Under the pieces are notes generated by a model, which was given only the letters and a program-made list of their open reading frames with translations, was not told where the DNA came from and did not search any database. A DNA stretch of 64,000 nucleotides from Fuerstiella sp. (GTDB lineage: Bacteria > Planctomycetota > Planctomycetia > Planctomycetales > Planctomycetaceae), in assembly GCA_022447225.1 (NCBI GenBank), contig JAKVAZ010000013.1:141519-205518 (forward strand), written 5' to 3'. This document shows, piece by piece, positions 26,535 through 36,508 of this stretch. Every line of letters begins with the position of its first letter. Within the stretch, counting starts at the first letter, position 1. Made by a program: the position numbers and the translations under genes.

Positions 26535-29528
26535 TCAGTCTGATGTTTCGGGTTGTTTCAGGCTCGACAGATATGCCAACAGGTCCGCGACCTGGTTCGA
26601 TGTCATGTCACGCAGCAGCAGTTCCGGCATCATGGACTGCTGTTGTTGAACCAGCTCTTCGACGTTGTCGGCAACGATCGTCGTCAGCTTGCCTTTCGTA
26701 TCTTTCAGGACAACTTCGCGATCATCTTTTTTTAGCAGAAGGCCGGTGGCCACCAGACCATCAACCGTCTGTACCAGATACATACGGTACTTCGGATCGA
26801 TTTCACGGGACGGATTAAGAATCGTGTCGAGTAGCCGGCTGCGTTCCTTATATTTTGAAGCAATTCCGCTTAGATCAGGCCCGACTTCGGTGCCATGGCC
26901 GTTGATCCTGTGACAGTTCCGACACTGCACACCGGCTGCTTTCAGATACAGCATTTCGCCACGGTCTTTGTCGCCGGTCAGGGACAGGATTTCGTCCGGT
27001 CGAATCACATTTCCAAGTCGTTTCGGCCGCAAATCCTCCGGTAAAAATCGCTCAAACAGATCACGGATATGAGAGGCTGAACTGTCTGCCGCACGTTCGA
27101 TGACTTCGATTCGAATGGCAGGATGAATTGAATCAGAATCCGTCACACGCATCAGGTCAATGGCACTGGTTGTTGTCGCCAGCAGCTCGTCAATGTGGGC
27201 GGTTCGTGCTTCGGCAGACGTGTGTTCGTTTAGTAATTCAGCCATACTTTCAGCTGAATTCCCTGCTTCCGACGGCTGGAGTCCCGAGATCCAGTCATGA
27301 ATCAGGTTCAGTCCCTCCTGATCGACCACAGCGGATCCCAGTCTTGGCATGCGTCCCGGTCCCAGTTTTGCCATCCGATAGAACAGCACGCTGCGGTTCG
27401 AATCGCCTGGTGCAAGCATGCGGGCATCAGGAATGTAGAATCCACCATGCCGCGGGCGTTCGTCGCTGATTCCCATTTCGCCGTGACTTAATGAGGCGAG
27501 TAAGCGGAATTCGCCGTTACCGCCGCCCCATTTGCGGTGACAGTGTGAACAGTTGGCGTGCAGATAAGAACGGGCGCGCAGCGCAACATCAGAGTCGGGA
27601 TCCCGATAATTCTCCAGAGACGGCAGTTCGTCCGGCTGTTCGGGGAGATCGTCAGTGAACAGACCAAGTCCTGCAAAGACCTTCAGCTGGTTTTCCGCAG
27701 AGTCTCCGTATTTCATATCACGGTTTATCTGCAGCGTGTTAATGCCCAGGACGTATTTTGCCGCCATGTTATGGCATACCGTACATTCTGCCCTGCCGGG
27801 AAAATGCCACGTCTGAATTCGTTGGGTTTTCGGTGCAGCCGGATCACCAATCAACAGTTCAACGTCTTTTCCGGAAGGATCTTCCAGCAGGACAGCGTCG
27901 GTCTGCTGATCATTCCATATATAGGTATAGCCTCGCCACAACTGATCGCCGACGGTTTCGCTTCCCACAAGTTTTTCGTAATGCAGCAGGCGTGTTTCCA
28001 GTCGGCGCCGACTGTCCGGGTTCCCCGGCTGCATCTCCATGGTAATCGTCTCCATCGCGACCGTGCCGTCCGGAAATTTCCAGCCGTGTGGAGCGCCCGG
28101 TGCAGGTTGAGGGTAGGTAATCCCATCGAATTCAATTTTTGATTGACCGGGCAAGGCCAGATATCGCTGCTTTGTCGCGCCGTCTGCCCACTGAGGCGCA
28201 TTGACGTCGTAAGGAATCACCCCTGGCGATACCCGGTGGTCGCGGACAGAATCGAAAAGTCCGGTTTCGCTGAGCCGACGTGGGAAATCCACCGTCTGAA
28301 TGGCAGCGGGACTGGCCTCCAGCCGGTTAATCAGTCCGCTCATGTGGTCAACCAGGAACAGTTCACCCGAGTTATCTTCGCCAAACCCCACCAGACGTAG
28401 TGCTGAATCGACAAGCTCGCGATGTTCGGTCACTTTTTCATTGTCACGGTCATATCGAAACATCCAGATCTTGCCTGTGTCGTAATCACCATAGATGTAA
28501 GCGCCCGTGAGTTCGGGCAGCCTGGTTCCGTGGTAGACAAAACCTCCGGTGATGGATCGAAATTCGGTGTGATTGTGTTCGACGATCGGCGAAATAAACG
28601 GCGTCGGACCACGTTTACGTTCAGGCCGAAACACGTGACCTCCTTCCATAACGCTCCAGCCGTAGTTACCTCCTCGCTCAATGACAAAAACCTGCTCCCA
28701 CAGGTCCTGCCCCACATTACCGGTCCACAGGTCCCCCGTATTTCGGTCGAACGTAAACTTCCAGGGTTGTCGGAGTCCATACGCCCAGATTTCCGGTCGT
28801 GCGTTGTCCATGTCGACAAACGGATTATCAGGGGGAATCGAATACGGTTGCGCGGTACCTGGACGATCGACGTCGATCCTTAACATCGCGCCGGAAACAT
28901 TGGAAAGATCCTGGCCGGTCCGCAACTGGTCGGCGATACCACTTGAATCACCTGTTGCAAGATAGAGGTACCCGTCCGGACCAAACTTAATACAGCCGCC
29001 GTTGTGACCACCCGACCGCCACTCGAAAATGACTGTTTCAGAAGCAGGATCAATCGTTGGTGGATTACGTTTTGCCAGTTTAAAACGAGACACACGAGTT
29101 CCCCGGAGATCTTCGTCAGCAGGATCAGCTACCAGAATGGTGACGAACACATAACCGTTCGACCGGAACTGCGGATGAATTGCGAGTCCATATAGCGTTT
29201 TGCCTGTGAGATCGAGTGCCACATCCGCGGAATCTGCTGCGGGATCGTTTTCAAACGAAATGATGCGCCCTGCCTGTTCCGCAACGAAGAACCGGTTGGA
29301 ACCCGGAGCGGATGTCATGGCCAGAGGTTCGGTCAGTTTGATGTTCGGAAATGCATTGACTGTGCGATACGGCGACGGAGGATCCGGAGTGCCTGTTACT
29401 CGCGACGTCTTCCAGAGCACCCGTTTTTCGGTGCTGAATGACGAATGGTCCTGCGCAACCAGGGATCCACACACCAGGAGAGAGAAGAGGACGGCCCACA
29501 GACTGAGTTGATGTGTTTGACGACTCAT
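26535..29528 (-). CDS. Sugar-dehydrogenase-like propeller with three haem c motifs
   Basis: 997 residues from the ATG at 29528 (AGGAAAG six bases upstream). Order: export signal (LSLWAVLFSLLVCGSLVAQD), a glucose/sorbosone dehydrogenase-like propeller up to about residue 420 (RFFVAEQAGRIISFEN; GHNGGCIKFGPDGYLYLATG; YGLRQPWKFTFDRNTGDLW), a TIGR03806-like middle domain (GLFDSVRDHRVSPGVIPYDV) with CTVCH (582-586) and CSHCH (660-664), and a C-terminal cytochrome domain with CRNCH (869-873), HGTEVGPDLSGI and DPKYRMYLVQTVDG. It should be a secreted quinoprotein-type oxidase chain passing electrons through three c-type haems. The electron acceptor and sugar are unknown. It sits between two symporter genes. 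Confidence 0.9.
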   Translation of the reverse strand: MSRQTHQLSLWAVLFSLLVCGSLVAQDHSSFSTEKRVLWKTSRVTGTPDPPSPYRTVNAFPNIKLTEPLAMTSAPGSNRFFVAEQAGRIISFENDPAADSADVALDLTGKTLYGLAIHPQFRSNGYVFVTILVADPADEDLRGTRVSRFKLAKRNPPTIDPASETVIFEWRSGGHNGGCIKFGPDGYLYLATGDSSGIADQLRTGQDLSNVSGAMLRIDVDRPGTAQPYSIPPDNPFVDMDNARPEIWAYGLRQPWKFTFDRNTGDLWTGNVGQDLWEQVFVIERGGNYGWSVMEGGHVFRPERKRGPTPFISPIVEHNHTEFRSITGGFVYHGTRLPELTGAYIYGDYDTGKIWMFRYDRDNEKVTEHRELVDSALRLVGFGEDNSGELFLVDHMSGLINRLEASPAAIQTVDFPRRLSETGLFDSVRDHRVSPGVIPYDVNAPQWADGATKQRYLALPGQSKIEFDGITYPQPAPGAPHGWKFPDGTVAMETITMEMQPGNPDSRRRLETRLLHYEKLVGSETVGDQLWRGYTYIWNDQQTDAVLLEDPSGKDVELLIGDPAAPKTQRIQTWHFPGRAECTVCHNMAAKYVLGINTLQINRDMKYGDSAENQLKVFAGLGLFTDDLPEQPDELPSLENYRDPDSDVALRARSYLHANCSHCHRKWGGGNGEFRLLASLSHGEMGISDERPRHGGFYIPDARMLAPGDSNRSVLFYRMAKLGPGRMPRLGSAVVDQEGLNLIHDWISGLQPSEAGNSAESMAELLNEHTSAEARTAHIDELLATTTSAIDLMRVTDSDSIHPAIRIEVIERAADSSASHIRDLFERFLPEDLRPKRLGNVIRPDEILSLTGDKDRGEMLYLKAAGVQCRNCHRINGHGTEVGPDLSGIASKYKERSRLLDTILNPSREIDPKYRMYLVQTVDGLVATGLLLKKDDREVVLKDTKGKLTTIVADNVEELVQQQQSMMPELLLRDMTSNQVADLLAYLSSLKQPETSD

Positions 29529-29784
29529 GTGATCTTTCCTGAAGACTTTTGTTCTATCAACAACTTTCAACACATGTCGCGATCCGTACCTGTCGGCTGC
29601 GTGAGGCCGTTCTGCCTGTCACCAGCGGCGACCGCGTACGATCTGCTCAGTTGTGTATTAGACCGGTCAGCAAGAGACATCCGAATTGTCGACAAGCCTC
29701 GGTGCAAATTCAAACCGCGATCGCAGACTTTTTACGATCCCGCTGGTGACGCCGTGTTCGTGAGTAAATACAACGGTTCCGAAT

Positions 29785-31275
29785 TCAGCGGTCATTGGCG
29801 GATGTTTCAGTGCCGCGGTGAGGAACCCTGCCTGGAAACACCAGACTGCAGAGCCATCCCACGACGAGTGTCGGCACGCAGGTAAAAGCACCGTACCACC
29901 AGTGTGATACTTCGGTTTCGCTCCAGATGATCATTAATACAGAAGCTCCGGCGACGAACCCGGTCCATGCGCCGATGCTGTTTGCTTTTCTGCACCACAT
30001 TGCCAGCAGAAATAATCCAAGCATCGGACCGAAGAGGGCACCACTGATTTTGATAACGATGTCGAATACGTTCCTGCCAAGGACGGGCACGAGCAGTGAT
30101 GCAACAATCGTAAGCAGCCCAAAGCCGGTACAGAGCCATCGGCTGAACCTCACGCCGGGATGCCGTCCCTGCATCCAGTCAATGACGATGGTTAAGGTCA
30201 AACTGTTGATTCCGCTGTCAATACTGCTCATTGCTGCGGCAAACAGACCTGCCACAAGCAGCCCCGTCAAACCGAACCGGGAAATTTCTGTCACGACAAA
30301 AACCGGCAGAAGCTGATCTTCACTGTTAAGCGGTGGAAATCCTGACGCTCCAGGTTGATGGTAGAACACGAACAATACTGTTCCAACGATGAAAAACAGC
30401 AGGCAGATTGTGGCCGACATGACGGCATTGACGACTACACATCGTCGTGCGGCAGCAATAGTAGGGAGTGAGACGAACCGCTGGACCGTTCCCAGAGAGA
30501 TCGCCTTGGCCGGCAGATAGACAAAGATTCCGAAGGCTGCGGCGGAAAAGAAATTGGCTCGATGGGTCAGATCGAATCGCATATCGAACATCCGGAACTT
30601 TTGTTCGGACGTTCCCACCTGCCAGACCGTGTCCCATCCTCCGTCGATCTTTGCGACTGCCATCAGCAGAACTACGGTCATCCCTCCGCCCAGCGTGATC
30701 GCCTGCAGCACGTCGGTCCAGATGACGGCTTTGACACCGCCTAGAGCCGTATACAAAGTCGCCAGCAACCCCACGCCAATCAACGTCAATCGGAGTTGAT
30801 CAGGTGACAAATCGAGTACCGCCTGCAGGATGACTCCCACCGCATACAACATGCTGCCCATCCAGCCAATGGTGTAAACAATGGACAGGGCACTGCACAG
30901 GCGACGAACCGAACGATCGAATCGCAGTTCCATGTACTCGTAGGGGCTGGTGACCTGCAGACGGTGGTACAGCGGGACAAACCAAATCCATACAATCGGT
31001 GATACGAACAGCGGGATATAGAGTATCGCCAGATAGAGATGGTAATCCTCAAACGCCGCTTCGCGCGGCAGTCCGACGAATGACAGCGAACTGAAGGTGG
31101 TGGCGAACAGCGAAAGGCCGACCGGCAGCCAGTTCATGGCCCGGCCGCCAAGGAAATAATCTTCATTGGAACGCTGTTCGCCGGCAAATTTCAAACCCAG
31201 TGCAAGCACGACGACGAGGTACAGCACAAACAGGGTCCAGTCGAGCGTCGTCAGGGAAGCTGCCATGCTGACCAT
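29785..31275 (-). CDS. Sodium:solute symporter (SSS family), second copy
   Basis: A 496-residue SSS-family transporter with about 13 helices. Seen: NEDYFLGGRAMNWLPVGLSL, LYTALGGVKAVIWTDVLQAI and GLFAAAMSSIDSGINSLTLT, all typical of the family. It is shorter than the copy at 24468-26180 and only distantly similar, so this is not a recent duplication. The start is ATG 31275, with ATG 31266 as an alternative; neither has a strong SD. It is followed (downstream on the minus strand) by the multihaem dehydrogenase and preceded by the amidase, suggesting a catabolic gene group. The solute is unknown. Confidence 0.92.
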   Translation of the reverse strand: MVSMAASLTTLDWTLFVLYLVVVLALGLKFAGEQRSNEDYFLGGRAMNWLPVGLSLFATTFSSLSFVGLPREAAFEDYHLYLAILYIPLFVSPIVWIWFVPLYHRLQVTSPYEYMELRFDRSVRRLCSALSIVYTIGWMGSMLYAVGVILQAVLDLSPDQLRLTLIGVGLLATLYTALGGVKAVIWTDVLQAITLGGGMTVVLLMAVAKIDGGWDTVWQVGTSEQKFRMFDMRFDLTHRANFFSAAAFGIFVYLPAKAISLGTVQRFVSLPTIAAARRCVVVNAVMSATICLLFFIVGTVLFVFYHQPGASGFPPLNSEDQLLPVFVVTEISRFGLTGLLVAGLFAAAMSSIDSGINSLTLTIVIDWMQGRHPGVRFSRWLCTGFGLLTIVASLLVPVLGRNVFDIVIKISGALFGPMLGLFLLAMWCRKANSIGAWTGFVAGASVLMIIWSETEVSHWWYGAFTCVPTLVVGWLCSLVFPGRVPHRGTETSANDR

Positions 31276-31345
31276 TCGTTCTTATCGGTGGACAGATCGA
31301 GTTCGGATTGAATCGGGAGAAGCGTCTGCTTCTGTCACCACTTTG

Positions 31346-32761
31346 TTAACTCACCAGGGCAGGTCTGGATTTCCAGAATCCGGTGGCCTGTTCAAACGCG
31401 TGCGCCAGTTGCAGCACACCAAATTCATCGTGATGTCGTCCGACAATTTGCACTCCGACCGGCAACCCGTCATCGGTAAATCCTGCCGGGACGGAGATGG
31501 CAGGCAGTCCGGTGACAGTGATGTAGTAACACGACTTCATCCAGTCGATGTAGGTTTCCATGTCGGTCCCTGCGATCTGAGTCGGATACTCGGTATCGAT
31601 ATCAAATGGCGGCACCTGACTGACGGGCATCACGAGGTATTCACAGTGTTCCATAAATTTTCGTACACGATGATAAAGTGCTGTATGTTTTCGTTCAGCC
31701 CGTCCGATTTGCGGCCCTGTTAATTCCTTCCCACGTTCTACATTCCAAATCACTGAGTCTTTGATTTGATCCCGCCGGGTTTCCAGTAATTCGTTGAGTT
31801 TGAGTTCCATGGCCCATGCTCGCCAGACTTTGAAGACTTCGTCGGCGTCGCTGAAATCGGGCTGATCATCTGTGAGGACACAGCCCAGATCTTCAAACAC
31901 GTTTTTCCGGGCATCCAGTACGTGAGTGACTCGGGGATCGACAGGCAGACCGCCCAGATCTCTACTCCACGCCACGCGAATTCCGTCGAAATTTCTGTGG
32001 AGTGACCGACGAAAAATTTCACCTGGGTCAGTCAGGGAGATGGGGGCCCGAGGATCGGGACCGGCGATGGCGCTCAACATCAGGGCCGTGTCCTCCACTG
32101 TACGAGCCATCGGGCCCTGGACGGAGATGGGAAACCAGGCCACGTCGGTGGGCCAGAAAGGCACCCTGCCTGGAGCTGTCCGAAACCCCACCACATTACA
32201 GAAATTGGCCGGATTTCTCAGTGACCCTCCGGTGTCACTTCCATCAGCGATCGGCACCATACCGCAGGCCAGTGCCACCGCTGCACCACCGCTGCTGCCG
32301 CCGCATGTTTTGGATGTATCATACGGATTCAGTGTGGTTCCGAAAATTTTGTTGAACGTGTGAGACCCGGCTCCGAATTCCGGTACATTCGTTTTGCCCA
32401 CCATGATTGCGCCCGCATCGCGCAACCGTTCAATAATCAGGCCATCTTCATCCGGAATGTGATCGGCATAGATCGGTGAACCCAGGGTTGTCCGAACGCC
32501 TTTAGTCGGAACAAGATCCTTGTGTGCGACAGGAAGGCCGTGCAGAGGACCGATCGGTTGCCCCTGCGTGAGGGCCACATCAGCTTTTTTCGCCTGTTCC
32601 AGGGCTTCGTCGGCGACGATGGTGACGATGGCATTCACTTTGGAATTGATGCGTTCGATCTGTGTGAGATGTGCCTGCATCACTTCCAGACAGGACAGCT
32701 GCTTCGACCGAATCTTTTCAGCCAGATCCGTCGCCGTAAGAAAACATATCTCGGATGTCAA
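31346..32761 (-). CDS. Amidase signature family hydrolase
   Basis: 471 residues. The amidase signature catalytic triad Ser-cisSer-Lys is visible: lysine in PVAHKDLVP, the cis-serine in CGGSSGGAAVALACGM, and the nucleophile serine in DGSDTGGSLRNPANFC. The end motif GLPAISVPAGFTDDGLPVGV is also typical. The enzyme hydrolyses carboxylic amides; relatives include GatA, but no gatB or gatC is adjacent, so a small-molecule amidase is more likely. The apparent start is TTG at 32761 with an AGG-rich sequence upstream. It lies 71 bases upstream of the symporter start. Confidence 0.92.
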   Translation of the reverse strand: MTSEICFLTATDLAEKIRSKQLSCLEVMQAHLTQIERINSKVNAIVTIVADEALEQAKKADVALTQGQPIGPLHGLPVAHKDLVPTKGVRTTLGSPIYADHIPDEDGLIIERLRDAGAIMVGKTNVPEFGAGSHTFNKIFGTTLNPYDTSKTCGGSSGGAAVALACGMVPIADGSDTGGSLRNPANFCNVVGFRTAPGRVPFWPTDVAWFPISVQGPMARTVEDTALMLSAIAGPDPRAPISLTDPGEIFRRSLHRNFDGIRVAWSRDLGGLPVDPRVTHVLDARKNVFEDLGCVLTDDQPDFSDADEVFKVWRAWAMELKLNELLETRRDQIKDSVIWNVERGKELTGPQIGRAERKHTALYHRVRKFMEHCEYLVMPVSQVPPFDIDTEYPTQIAGTDMETYIDWMKSCYYITVTGLPAISVPAGFTDDGLPVGVQIVGRHHDEFGVLQLAHAFEQATGFWKSRPALVS

Positions 32762-32812
32762 CGTTACCTGCCCCTCTCAGCATTTCAATTGTCGGACTCT
32801 GCACCCTGTTTA

Positions 32813-33028
32813 TCATCCCATCAGTTTTCCCACGACAGTGCCACCGACATGGGTCAGTCGAATGTCAAAACTGCCGAATCGTTTCGAGAGCTGAAGACGA
32901 TTCAGGCCAAATAAATGCAGCAGTATTGCGTGGAAATTGTTGATGCGCTCAGGGTCCTCGACGGGTGCCCAGCGGATTGCATCGGTGCGACCTGCAACCT
33001 GGCCACCTTTAATGCCACGACCAGCATT
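32813..33028 (-). pseudogene. Remnant of a DUF1501 gene (C-terminal 71 codons)
   Basis: Immediately after the TAG stop of the phosphatidylserine decarboxylase gene, the same reading frame stays open for 71 codons and ends at a TGA. Its translation resembles the last part of DUF1501 proteins: GIKGGQVAGRTDAIRWAPVE aligns with the GGGIRGG(M/Q)TYGATDDF region, NNFHAILLHLFGLNRLQLS with HDLHATILHLLGLDHERLT, and FDIRLTHVGGTVVGKLMG with FRLTDVHGHVVKDIIA. There is no start codon or upstream DUF1501 core, so it is a relic. Readthrough of the TAG would fuse it to the decarboxylase, but the divergent sequence argues for decay. Confidence 0.75.
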
Positions 33029-34012
33029 CTACTCGGTCCCGAAGTCGGCCAGGATGGATGTACCTGCTTTCACTCGGTCGCCGAGTTGAGTGTGGATCGT
33101 GAGACACGCTTCTTTTGGCAGGACCAGTTCGGTTCGCGACCCGAGTTTGATCATGCCGAATTGCTCACCCCGCTTCAGATCATCACCAGGCTTGAGCCAG
33201 CAGACAATACGCCGGGCAATCGCACCGGTGATCTGACGAACTACGATTCCACGATGATGGCCGTCATCGGTTTCTATCATGACTGCGAGCTGCTCATTCT
33301 CTCGCGCAGATTCGGGACGCAGTGCATTGAGGTATTTGCCTGATCGGTAAGCCAGTCCGATCACCCGTCCAGATACGGGGGCTCGATTAATATGAACGTT
33401 AAAGATGGACAGAAAAATTCCGATTTTCACCGCCGGTCCGCCCACGTGGTCGTCGTTGTCCAGTTCTTCGATGTCCACAATCTTTCCATCGGCGGGTGAA
33501 ATCACCAGACCGGGTGCTGCAGGAGCCTCACGCGGTGGATCTCGAAAGAACCATGCAATCAGGCCGGCAATCACCAGAAGTACGGCACTCGCAAACCAGG
33601 CAATGAGTTGAACAGTGCCTGTTGAGACTGATCCTGCCCATGCGAATACCAGACCAGCCACAGTGAAGCCGCCTCCAATAACCAGCAGTTCAGCCAGTCC
33701 GACACGGGCGAATGGAATTCTGTCACGCCAGCGAAACGGGTCGTCGGCGGAATCCCAGTACCAGCCACCCTGATTTCGGTGAAATTTCAGGTCACGGGAA
33801 TCCAGTACGTCGTGGGGACACGGATTAAAATCACCTTGGCGCAGTGACTCCATACGCTGCACCCATCCACGACGAAATAATTTTAACCACCAGCGCCGAA
33901 CGTTTCCCCACTTCTGTTCCAGACGAATCACGACACCGCCCCCCGGCTGAATATCCCGAAGTCGGGGATCCATTGGCTGAAGCGGACGAGATGTGGATTT
34001 GGATTGTGACAT
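33029..34012 (-). CDS. psd: Phosphatidylserine decarboxylase family protein
   Basis: Makes phosphatidylethanolamine from phosphatidylserine using a pyruvoyl group formed by self-cleavage. 327 residues: an unusual N-terminal part (1-105; NVRRWWLKLFRRGW, CPHDVLDSRDLKFHRN), two membrane helices (about 106-125 and 133-156), then the catalytic domain with FFRDPPRE (155-162), ISPADGKIVDI (171-181), FNVHINRAPVSG (204-215) and the processing site IKLGSRTE, where Ser292 should become the pyruvoyl. This GSR form is typical of the short, archaeal/Firmicutes-like class. No phosphatidylserine synthase gene is adjacent. The N-terminal extension is longer than usual in that class. Confidence 0.9.
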   Translation of the reverse strand: MSQSKSTSRPLQPMDPRLRDIQPGGGVVIRLEQKWGNVRRWWLKLFRRGWVQRMESLRQGDFNPCPHDVLDSRDLKFHRNQGGWYWDSADDPFRWRDRIPFARVGLAELLVIGGGFTVAGLVFAWAGSVSTGTVQLIAWFASAVLLVIAGLIAWFFRDPPREAPAAPGLVISPADGKIVDIEELDNDDHVGGPAVKIGIFLSIFNVHINRAPVSGRVIGLAYRSGKYLNALRPESARENEQLAVMIETDDGHHRGIVVRQITGAIARRIVCWLKPGDDLKRGEQFGMIKLGSRTELVLPKEACLTIHTQLGDRVKAGTSILADFGTE

Positions 34013-34253
34013 CCTGGCATTCCGTCGTAGGCAACTGTGTCGGGATTCGGCTGCTGAAGGTGGATTATGCCTGCGGCCGGCAGACGATTCAGTTACAGAA
34101 GACCCCGACGCGGCCTCCTGAGGCGAGAATCCTCGTTTGGAGATTCTAAGGAATCCAGTTAGTGAGGGGCACTCTTCCTAAAATCAATCGGGATCGATAA
34201 ATTCACCGGGCGGTCACTGGCAGGAAACACATATATCTTTGTCCGAGGCATCA

Positions 34254-35078
34254 TTGGGTACTTCTTCCCGCAGCACTGAGTCACGAAATTATGCAGCAGA
34301 GCTGGTCCTGACCGGTACGGGGACCAGTATCGGCGTGCCTGTTGTGGGTTGTGACTGTACCGTTTGTATTTCCGACATTGACTCGAATCGTCGGATGCGG
34401 TCCGGAGTGCTGGTACGTGCTCCTGACGGGGAGTTTGTGATTGATACGAGCCCCGAATTACGGCTCCAGCTGATTCAAAACAAAGCTTCACTTATTCAGG
34501 CAGCTTTGTTTACTCACGCTCATGCCGACCACGTGATGGGTCTGGACGATCTGCGGATTTTCAGTCACCGAATGGATGCCGACCTTCCGTTGTTCTGTGA
34601 AGATTCTGTGGAACGCTCGATTCGGCAGATGTTCGGCTATGCATTCGCCGACCGGGAAGAAATGGCTCACCGATTTGCTGCACCCCGGTTTCAGTTTCAA
34701 CGGATCGTACCGGGAGAACCCTTTGATCTGCTGGGGTTGCAGGTCATACCCATTCGGCTGAAGCACGGTCGACTGCCGATTCTTGGTTTTCGAATCGAAG
34801 ATGTGGCTTTTTGTACCGATGTGTCTTCCGTCCCGTCCGAATCAAACGAGTATCTGCAGGACCTCGACACATTGATCCTGGGTGCTTTGCGCTACAAACC
34901 GCATCCAACACACCTGCACGTGGATGCTGCCGTGCAACTGGCGAAAAAATTCAACCCCCGTCGGACTTTTCTGACGCACATGGCCCACGACCTCGATTAT
35001 CCCACGCTTCAAAATGAACTTCCGGACGGCGTCGAACCTGCGCATGACGGACTGGTAATTTCCATTCGTGGTGGCTGA
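34254..35078 (+). CDS. Metallo-beta-lactamase fold hydrolase, PhnP-like
   Basis: A cytosolic MBL-fold phosphodiesterase-like protein of about 274 residues. Seen: ELVLTGTGTSIGVPVVGCDC at the start (the GTGxSxGxPxxGCxC pattern of PhnP-like enzymes), the zinc motif FTHAHADHVMGLDDLR, LKHGRLPILGFRIEDVAFCTD and the late histidine in RRTFLTHMAHDLDY. PhnP cleaves cyclic ribose phosphates during phosphonate use, but no phn gene is near, so a general phosphodiesterase role is equally possible. No ATG fits: TTG at 34254 has GAGG five bases upstream, and TTG at 34239 is an alternative. Confidence 0.88.
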   Translation: MGTSSRSTESRNYAAELVLTGTGTSIGVPVVGCDCTVCISDIDSNRRMRSGVLVRAPDGEFVIDTSPELRLQLIQNKASLIQAALFTHAHADHVMGLDDLRIFSHRMDADLPLFCEDSVERSIRQMFGYAFADREEMAHRFAAPRFQFQRIVPGEPFDLLGLQVIPIRLKHGRLPILGFRIEDVAFCTDVSSVPSESNEYLQDLDTLILGALRYKPHPTHLHVDAAVQLAKKFNPRRTFLTHMAHDLDYPTLQNELPDGVEPAHDGLVISIRGG

Positions 35079-35227
35079 GTTCGATTTCGGACAGAACTCG
35101 ATTGAGGATCGTGGGGCGAACGCCGTTTTGGCTGTGTGACCGCGTCTTCCGGACGCAATCGACTGGGTAAATCACCCGGTCAGTTTCATCCAGCCGATTC
35201 TTCGTCTGGACAGACCACACTGTCCGG

Positions 35228-36493
35228 CTAACTGACTGCCTGCTCACGCTCCTTGGAAACGGCAAGTGTGTCCACGAAGTCGCCGGCCACATTCTGCAGG
35301 CGGAAAGCGTTGCGAACCAGAACCGCGAGACCGGCGGCAGCTACCGAGAAAACGGCTCCCATGCGGGCTGCTCCCTGCAGTCCGGGATCGGAAAACGCCT
35401 GCCCGCTCACGAAGAGCGCGACCGTCAGGCCAAGTCCTGCAACGACACTTGTCACCACGACATGACCGGCGGTCATGCCAGACGGAAGACGAAAGCCCAT
35501 CCAGTGAGCCACCAGGGAAAACACAGTGATTCCGATCGTCTTGCCGGCAATCAGTGATGTCAGAATGATCCAGCTGAGACCATTGACTTCGGAAAAAGCA
35601 ACACCTGCATTGGCCAGAGCAAAGAAGAACAGACCGAAGTCGACCAGTCGTTTGAGGTCATGTTCGAAGGATTCCAGCGGTGAGTGGCAATGAACAGGTG
35701 TTTTGCCCTGGTAGAGTCCCGCGTCGTGACACGGTCCTGGCAGGAACGGGACAATAAACACCAGTGCCAGTGCCGGATGCAGGTGAGCACTGTGCAGCCC
35801 CCACCATGACAATCCGCCGCCGATCAGGACGTACGGGATCCAGTTCTGAACCTGTCGACGTCGCAGGCCCCAAGCCGTTGCTATGGCGGGGATCAGCCAA
35901 ATCAGCTGTCCCCACTGTGTTGGATGATGAGGGTCCGGATAGCCAATCGCGATGATCCCCAGTCCGATTGCGTCATCGGCCACGGCCAGCAGCAGCAGAA
36001 AACTTACGGCCGGATGAGTTTTGCCGAACAGGCACCGAATCACCAGCCATGCCAGCGCGATATCTGTTGCCGTCGGAACCCCCCAGCCGTTCATCCATTC
36101 ACTCCGACCAAGCAGGGCGTTGAGTCCCAAAAATACTGTAACCGGTCCGATGACCCCACCGGCCGTGGCAAACAACGGATTGACCGCCTTGGAAACCGGG
36201 TTCAGGGCCCCGTTGGGCAGGCAGGACTCCGTGATCTCTTTGGCTGCGATTCCAAAGAAAACCACCATAAAAATGTCATTGGTCAGGAAATGAAGGGTAA
36301 AGAAATGTTCCCAGCCGTCATGAGGTATCGGCAATGCACTGCCGGCCTGCAGCCAGTCACCGATTTGGTGAATCGGTGCGTGGATGACAGCGTCATAGCT
36401 GTGCGGGCTCACATTGGCCCAGATCACCGCCACAATCACACCGGCAATCAGTGGAATCGAAAATTCCTGAAGGCGTTCTACTGTCTTCGCCAT
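35228..36493 (-). CDS. nhaA: Na+/H+ antiporter NhaA
   Basis: Exchanges cytoplasmic sodium for protons in the inner membrane. About 421 residues with 12 hydrophobic segments: IAGVIVAVIWANVSPHSYD at the start, NDIFMVVFFGIAAKEITE, the family segment GWGVPTATDIALAWLV, and the paired aspartates in LLAVADDAIGLGIIAIGYPD that bind the ion. The ATG at 36493 is preferred because GAGG lies nine bases upstream; an ATG at 36508 adds five residues. The gene stands alone, convergent with the PhnP-like gene. Sodium handling suits a marine or saline lifestyle, which is only suggestive. Confidence 0.93.
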   Translation of the reverse strand: MAKTVERLQEFSIPLIAGVIVAVIWANVSPHSYDAVIHAPIHQIGDWLQAGSALPIPHDGWEHFFTLHFLTNDIFMVVFFGIAAKEITESCLPNGALNPVSKAVNPLFATAGGVIGPVTVFLGLNALLGRSEWMNGWGVPTATDIALAWLVIRCLFGKTHPAVSFLLLLAVADDAIGLGIIAIGYPDPHHPTQWGQLIWLIPAIATAWGLRRRQVQNWIPYVLIGGGLSWWGLHSAHLHPALALVFIVPFLPGPCHDAGLYQGKTPVHCHSPLESFEHDLKRLVDFGLFFFALANAGVAFSEVNGLSWIILTSLIAGKTIGITVFSLVAHWMGFRLPSGMTAGHVVVTSVVAGLGLTVALFVSGQAFSDPGLQGAARMGAVFSVAAAGLAVLVRNAFRLQNVAGDFVDTLAVSKEREQAVS

Positions 36494-36508
36494 CGACACC
36501 GTCCTCAT

